DNA from: Auriscalpium vulgare
Lineage: Eukaryota > Basidiomycota > Agaricomycetes > Russulales > Auriscalpiaceae
Reading direction: 5' to 3'
Length of the DNA stretch: 64,000 bases
Assembly: GCA_019915015.1 (NCBI GenBank)
Contig: JAHBBC010000018.1
Coordinates: 372,001 to 436,000, forward strand
In this document: positions 59,529-64,000 of the stretch, one piece after another
Position numbering within the stretch: the stretch's first letter is position 1
Layout: the number at the start of each line of letters is the position of its first letter
The notes under the pieces: model-generated
Seen by the model: the letters and a program-made list of their open reading frames with translations, nothing else
Databases searched by the model: none
Told to the model about the DNA's origin: nothing
Position numbers and translations under genes: made by a program

Positions 59529-61430
59529 CTACGAATCGACGATGATGCGCGTGTCTGGCCCCTGGTCCGCCTCCCACACCAACCTCCCCGCACCCGGGCA
59601 GCCCACTACCCGCAGCACACGCAGCGGCGCCCCCCTCTCGCGGCGCGCCGACACGAACGCACGCACATGCGTGCGCGTGCACCACCGTTCCTTCAGATTC
59701 ACGCTGCACAGCGCGAGCGTGTCGAGGCGCGGCAGCGCCACGCGCGCGTGCGCGGCCCACCCGCGCGCGAGGTTGCCCGCGAGCGCCTCGCACACGCACA
59801 CGCTGGGGTCCGTGCCGAGCAGGCGCAGCTGCGCGAGGTTGTCGCACTGCGCGAGAAACCGCGGCCAGACGTGGGGGCGAGTTTTCCCGTCGAGAGAGAG
59901 CGCGGTGACGAGGGAGAGCGCGGTGAGGTTGGCCCAGGGGAGCAGGGGGGCGACGACCGTCTCGAGGAGAAGGTGTTGCTCCCAACCTTCGCCTTCGAGC
60001 GCGAATTTTGTTGCGTATTCGTGCGTGGTCGTGAAGTCCGTAGAGAGCATGGGGATGGTGGGTGTGCCCTCTCCTATGAGCACTTCTGCTGAGTCGCCCA
60101 TCATGATGAATTGCGCGGTCTGCGCGCGCGCGAACCGTTCAGAGGACGCTGGACAGCTGCATGCTTCGATGAAAGCGTTCTGCGTCCCGGTGCCAGTGGG
60201 GTCATCTTTCCACGGCGGTAAGACACAGCGGATGTCAATGCTTGCGCTGGGGGGAATGTCCATGCGCAAGAACATGCGAGTGCAAGCGACGACCGGGCCG
60301 TGAAGAGACAAAGACTCCAACTGGGGAAATGCGACCTGTTCGAGTGACGTCTCGGGGCAGTCGGGCAGACAGTGCGCGAGGTGGAGGGACTGCAGCGACG
60401 CCAACTGGTGCAGAACGTGGAAAATGTCGCCGAGCGACGATCTGATGCGCGTTCCCGGGACCAAGGCAATGGCCAAGTGACCCAGTCTTGGGGACAGAGG
60501 GAACGTGCGCCAGGGTGGTTCACTCCTTAGACCGGTTAAGACCAGGCGGCATAGGCAGGGATATGTCTCAGGCCAAAGGGTGATCGGCGGCTTGTAGACG
60601 CTCGGAAAATGGTAGGATTGCATTTGCGACATATCCACCAGAAGTGACTCCAGCGCCGGCGGGGGATTTGACAGGATTGCTGTAAGGGCTTTGTCTAGGC
60701 GGCATTCCAGATGGTCAAAATCACCGTCGCCGAGATCAAATATCCGTAGGACACGTATACACGAGGCGTGCTTCCGAATAAAAGCCATGCTGCTGTCGCT
60801 GAGAGTGGAGCGTCCACGTTTAGACCTTAGGGTGTCAAAGTGCCGCAGCTCGATGGTCGGAGGGTAGGGTTGTCCACGCAAGCGGGATTCTTCAGCCCAT
60901 ACGGGGCCTGCTTGGAGCACGATGTTTGCCCACAACTCCCGAAATCCCAGTGCCACCTCTCGCCATCGACGACAGACATGTGTGACCTTCGCCCATCCTA
61001 AGCTTGAATCCGGATCTAGACAGTGTATCCACGGTAGCCTGGCCACGGGCTGCAGAAAAGCGAATATGCGAGCGAGGATCTCCGGAGGTAGGCAGGCTGT
61101 GGCATCCGTCCGGGGTGGGGCCCCGGGCCGCACTTTGCGACCGTCGTTCAGGGAGAATTCGAGGTCAGAGTCCGAATCCGATACCTGCCAGAAAACGGAA
61201 GTATCGGGGTGTGTGGTGAGGCATGCAAATCGAGAGCCCAGTGGAAGAGGTGGGGTGTATCTAGGAGTAATGATGATTCGTTGGCCTTCATCTAGAAAAT
61301 CTGAAGTAGCGACTCACTTCGGCGTGCGATTCGCCTCAGCCTGCCGCTGAGCCCGTTTCTCCTCGAGCTGGGCGAATTTTCTCAGTATCTCATCCCAAGA
61401 GAGAAGAAGTGTGCGGCATTTGCGGGGCAT
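59529..61430 (-). CDS. F-box protein, intact paralogue of the interrupted gene at 25.4-37.3 kb
   Basis: Exon 1 61318-61430 (MPRKCRTLLLSWDEIL), a 57-nt intron, then exon 2 59529-61260; 614 aa. After YTPPLPLGSRF comes an acidic linker (SDSDSDLEF), then the F-box CLPPEILARIFAFLQP with AKVTHVCRRWREVALGF. Leucine-rich segments follow (HQLASLQSLHLAHCLPD, FPQLESLSLHGPVVACTRMF, TALSLVTALSLDG, LAQLRLLGTDPSVCVCEALA), ending PDTRIIVDS. Exon structure and sequence match the interrupted gene from start to stop, showing what that gene encoded before the insertion. Probable SCF adaptor. Confidence 0.93.
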
Positions 61431-61619
61431 TGGTTGTTGATGATCCCTCTCGGGCTTGTTGCGAAGACGAGGAGCTCGAGGTCACCAGAACTGAAACTTT
61501 CACTGAAAGGAGTCAGGACGCCAGCATCACGTGCATGAGGGCTGGGGCGGCGGGCCCGGCGTGACTTCCAGCCACGCCGCACTGATGACGACGTCGACTT
61601 GTTCCTCCTACCGTCGAGG

Positions 61620-61960
61620 CAAGATGGCGGACGACGCCCCTCAACCCGGGCTCTCGTGTCGCACTCTGCGCTGGACGACCTCTCGCGCACGGGCGGCGCG
61701 AATAAGGGTGCGGATGTGCATCACGGACGGGAAGATGGACGGCCGGCGTGCTCGCGCGGCAGTGGAGGTGCGCGTACCAGTGCCCGAGGTCCAGTTGAGC
61801 GCGCGGCCGTATAGAAGGAGGCGGGCGTTCTGGAGGAGCGTGGGCGTGCTCGGATCGTGGGTGCGTGGAATCTGCCCACCGCCGTCCGGGCTGCTGATGG
61901 GATTTACTCTTTTATAGATGGACGCGAGCACGCAGCAAAGGTCAATGATATGGTATCGCA
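61620..61960 (+). pseudogene. Degenerate copy 1 of the 41.4-kb gene family
   Basis: Contains VSHSALDDL (matching the LTQAGQDARL/VSHAAQDA position), VRMCITDGKMDG (matching VRFCITNGRQW), VPEVQLSARPY (matching the QASVLKLGETY position), then a GTGCGTGG...TAG-ATGGACGCG end like the family's last intron and exon. The blocks lie in different frames. Confidence 0.6.
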
Positions 61961-62114
61961 GTTCGAACATGTACCTGCTGTGCAATTAGCACCATCCGCT
62001 GCGCGCGCCAACGGCGCTCCTCCTTCCCCCGCTGCGGCCTACGCCATCGGTCCGCGGTCCGCTCGCGCTCTACAAGCCCTCAGGATCCGACCTCGACTGG
62101 CATCTTCCCGACGT

Positions 62115-62760
62115 CGACGCAACATCAACACGGCCAACGACACCCCTTCACCACGGAGCCCTCCATGCACATCCCGACAACACAACACCATCTTGGACTT
62201 CGCCATTGTCGTCTCGACGGCTTGAAAGCCGGGCTTGCCCCCCGCGCGGGGTGCTCGTGTCCCACGCCGCGCTGGACAATCTCTGCCAGCACATGATGCC
62301 GGTCCTGGTACGCAAGTCGCACTTCAGTCGACACTCTTCCCCCGCTGACTGCAGAAAAGGCAGAAGCGCTTGCTTGTGCACCTGTACTCGATGCCGGCGC
62401 TGCGCGGCGGTGCATGCGCTCGCCATTGTGAAGCACACCGGGTACGTCCCCACTTTCCCTTGCACGAATCAGCATGCGCTAACTCGGGCGCCCGGCTAAC
62501 AGCGTGCGGATGAGCGGCAGACGGGAAGAAGGGATGCCCCGCGTCCTTGCACAGCAGGCAGACAGAGACGGCGGGCGCAGGTGCGCGTACCAAGCGCCCG
62601 AGGTGCAGCTGCCCGCGCGGCTATACGAGGGGGGCGCTTTGGGTGAGCTCGGAGTGCGGGTGTGAGTGGAACTCGCCTGCCGTCCTGGCTGAATTGTTAG
62701 CTGATGGTGCTAGTCTTTGATGACTGATGGGCGCGAGCTGCGATCTCGACAAGTTGTTAT
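62115..62760 (+). pseudogene. Degenerate copy 2 of the 41.4-kb gene family
   Basis: Blocks in order but in shifting frames: NTILDFAIVVSTA, GVLVSHAALDNLC, HALAIVKHTG followed by GTACGT (as at the end of the family's exon 4), and an exon-5-like GMPRVLAQQADRDGGRRCAY, matching MPGVLSKDEEGRRRCVY. The 3' end at 62635-62757 matches the intron/last-exon repeat. Confidence 0.6.
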
Positions 62761-62908
62761 GCACCGAGCAAACTTGAGTTATGTGGTATGTCGCGCGGTG
62801 AATTTGCAGTGGCTGGAGAGACGTACGCAAACAGAAGCAAATGTACGCAAAGAGCATACACATATGTAGGGGCAGACTTTTGCGAAACTCCGTTGAACCA
62901 CATTACCT

Positions 62909-63574
62909 ATGTCTTTCATCCCAACTTCCAGCGCAGTCCAGTCTGCCACTCCTCTACCCTCGCTCACCGGCACCATCACCGCCCAAGCAGATGCCACAGC
63001 CTCCCAATGTCCCTGCGTCTGTTACGCCTGGGACTGGGACAAGATCTCCGAGTCAATCCTATCTGCTCTGTCGACCATCTTATGGGCCGTTTACTGGACC
63101 CTCCTCGGAATCTTCCTCTTTTGCGCAGGATTCACTCTCTGTATGTGGTTGGCCGAAGCAATCTATAATTGGCGGGAAGAGTGCAAAAAAGCCGCTGCCG
63201 CCGCCGGTGCCGGACCGCCCTCCGAGCCCACCTCATGGAGCCGGGTGAAGTCGTACTTCAAGAGCTCGACGGAGAGCAGCAGCAAACCCGGGAGGGTAGC
63301 ATCTGTGGAGGAGGGCGGGCCCACCTCCTTATGGAGCCGGCTGAAGTCGTACTTCAAGAGCTCAACGGAGACCAGGAGCAACCCGGGGAGCATGGAGGAG
63401 AGCGAGCGCGTGTCCCTGTGGAACCATAGCGCAATCGAGCTCTCCGATGTCGAAGAAGGCGCGCGAAAGTCGGTATCGCACCGCACGATGCGGTGCTCGT
63501 GTCGCACGCGGCGCAGGACGCCATGGTTCAACGCATCCTCGTGGACGAGGGCGCGAGCAAAGTGGCGCAGTTAG
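62909..63574 (+). CDS. Small membrane protein with internal 32-residue repeat
   Basis: 221 codons from MSFIPTSSAVQ. A strongly hydrophobic segment (residues about 50-78: SALSTILWAVYWTLLGIFLF onward to TLCMWLAEAIY) predicts one transmembrane helix, followed by a basic cytosolic-type stretch. Two 96-bp units encode SWSRVKSYFKSSTE...EEGGPT and LWSRLKSYFKSSTE, amphipathic and Lys/Ser-rich. The last 50 residues are Arg-rich and overlap, in another frame, the relic at 63450-63960, so the true C-terminus may be earlier or spliced. No family recognised. Confidence 0.55.
   Translation: MSFIPTSSAVQSATPLPSLTGTITAQADATASQCPCVCYAWDWDKISESILSALSTILWAVYWTLLGIFLFCAGFTLCMWLAEAIYNWREECKKAAAAAGAGPPSEPTSWSRVKSYFKSSTESSSKPGRVASVEEGGPTSLWSRLKSYFKSSTETRSNPGSMEESERVSLWNHSAIELSDVEEGARKSVSHRTMRCSCRTRRRTPWFNASSWTRARAKWRS
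63235..63426 (+). repeat. Two direct 96-bp units in the membrane-protein gene
   Basis: Units 63235-63330 and 63331-63426 share atggagccgg-tgaagtcgta and cttcaagagctc at a 96-bp period. Confidence 0.85.
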
Positions 63575-63960
63575 TGCGCAAGCAGCGCATCCATGGCAGC
63601 TTCTCAGCTTTTGCCCCGGTGCGCCACGCCCGTGCTCACCGCCGCCGATACCGATATTGACTAACAAACGGGGGGCATAATGCAGTCTGCGTACGACCGC
63701 GTAGCCGTTCATGATACGATTCTTCTTGCCGTGCAGATGTAATGCGCCCGGCGCCCGGCGCGCACCGCGCACATCCTTCTAGAGTGCAGTGCGCCGCACG
63801 TCGCGGTCGCGCACAAGGGCACGACATATATGCTCAGCGGCACCAGAGTCCTCAACTTACTCATCGTGTCATACGCCGCAACGCCGAAAATGGAAGGCGC
63901 GTACTGTCTATCACCATAGTATGTGCTCATATGGCTGACTGTCGGACTAACAGAGCAAGT
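63450..63960 (+). pseudogene. Degenerate copy 3 of the 41.4-kb gene family, runs towards the window end
   Basis: KVGIAPHDAVLVSHAAQDAM and VQRILVDEGASKVAQLVRK align with KVGIAP...QAGQDARLERIVAEDAARAVLEE. Further on, VHDTILLAVQM, an ARRPAR-like block, HVAVAHKGTTYMLSGTRVLN and LLIVSYAATPKMEG align with the HARRP...TAYTIALTGSMHFLL exon. Spacers suggest introns. It could be a real gene continuing past 64000. Confidence 0.6.
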
Positions 63961-64000
63961 GCGGCTCAACGCCGCCATGTATTCTGGTGATATGTTGCCA

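Larger units (their letters stand above)
61431..62908. other. Region upstream of the F-box gene, mostly relics
   Basis: Besides the two relics listed separately, nothing is supportable. Open frames overlap on both strands with no domains. Confidence 0.4.

Noticed and set aside
59065..60303. 412-codon plus-strand frame opposite the F-box gene
   Set aside because: It is the antisense reflection of the conserved F-box coding sequence; the same shadow appears opposite the paralogue near 36.6-37.3 kb.

Overview
The window is nuclear DNA of a filamentous basidiomycete, most likely an Agaricomycete. The evidence is very dense introns of about 48-72 nt with GT(G/A)CG(T)...AG borders, a recognisable fungal PRP8 gene with 22 such introns, lineage-typical families (TPR-CHAT, F-box, kinase-like and APH-like proteins, UstYa-like), and a tyrosine-recombinase retrotransposon, a chromovirus and a hAT transposon. 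All gene models were built by eye from reading frames, splice signals and family motifs. No alignment or database search was run.

Layout. 0-3.4 kb: minus-strand TPR-CHAT gene, cut by the window edge, with fourteen 135-bp tandem TPR repeats. 3.4-8.3 kb: mostly unassigned, with a frameshifted UstYa-like gene (minus). 8.3-16.5 kb: complete PRP8 splicing-factor gene (plus). 16.7-19.9 kb: two minus-strand oxidoreductase genes (an SDR and an FAD-dependent fumarate-reductase-like protein). 20.2-25.3 kb: complete Ngaro/PAT-type tyrosine-recombinase retrotransposon with split direct repeats A1-ORFs-B1-A2-B2. 25.4-37.3 kb: an F-box gene split by a 9.9-kb LTR chromovirus with identical-looking 188-bp LTRs, a TGCCC target duplication and an extra ORF between pol and the 3' LTR. 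37.5-43 kb: kinase-like gene, an unrecognised minus-strand gene and an unrecognised multi-exon plus-strand gene. 43.3-45.1 kb: single-exon F-box gene. 45.1-48.4 kb: gene debris (frameshifted APH-like gene, partial tandem duplication, F-box fragment, relics of the 41.4-42.7 kb family). 48.46-53.78 kb: intact-looking hAT transposon (20-bp TIRs, 8-bp duplication GACAGCGG) whose single spliced gene joins a Ulp1-type cysteine-protease domain to a BED/hAT transposase. 55.1-59.0 kb: PH-domain protein with a long disordered tail. 59.5-61.4 kb: intact paralogue of the interrupted F-box gene (minus). 61.6-64 kb: more relics of the 41-kb family and a small membrane protein.

How the parts relate. The housekeeping core is PRP8; most of the rest is accessory. 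Each of the three mobile elements has a distinctive expression or protein feature. The Ngaro-like element has gag and RT in one frame separated by a single UAG, and a U-UUU-UUA heptamer in the correct phase at the start of the RT/recombinase overlap. The chromovirus has Gag-PR and Pol in one frame separated by UGA followed by CUA, a known readthrough context, and its third ORF continues in the -1 frame at a G8 run. The hAT element carries the Ulp1 fusion, the best candidate here for an undescribed system. Several 1-nt frame breaks lie at short C or G runs, so assembly indels must be excluded before those genes are called dead.
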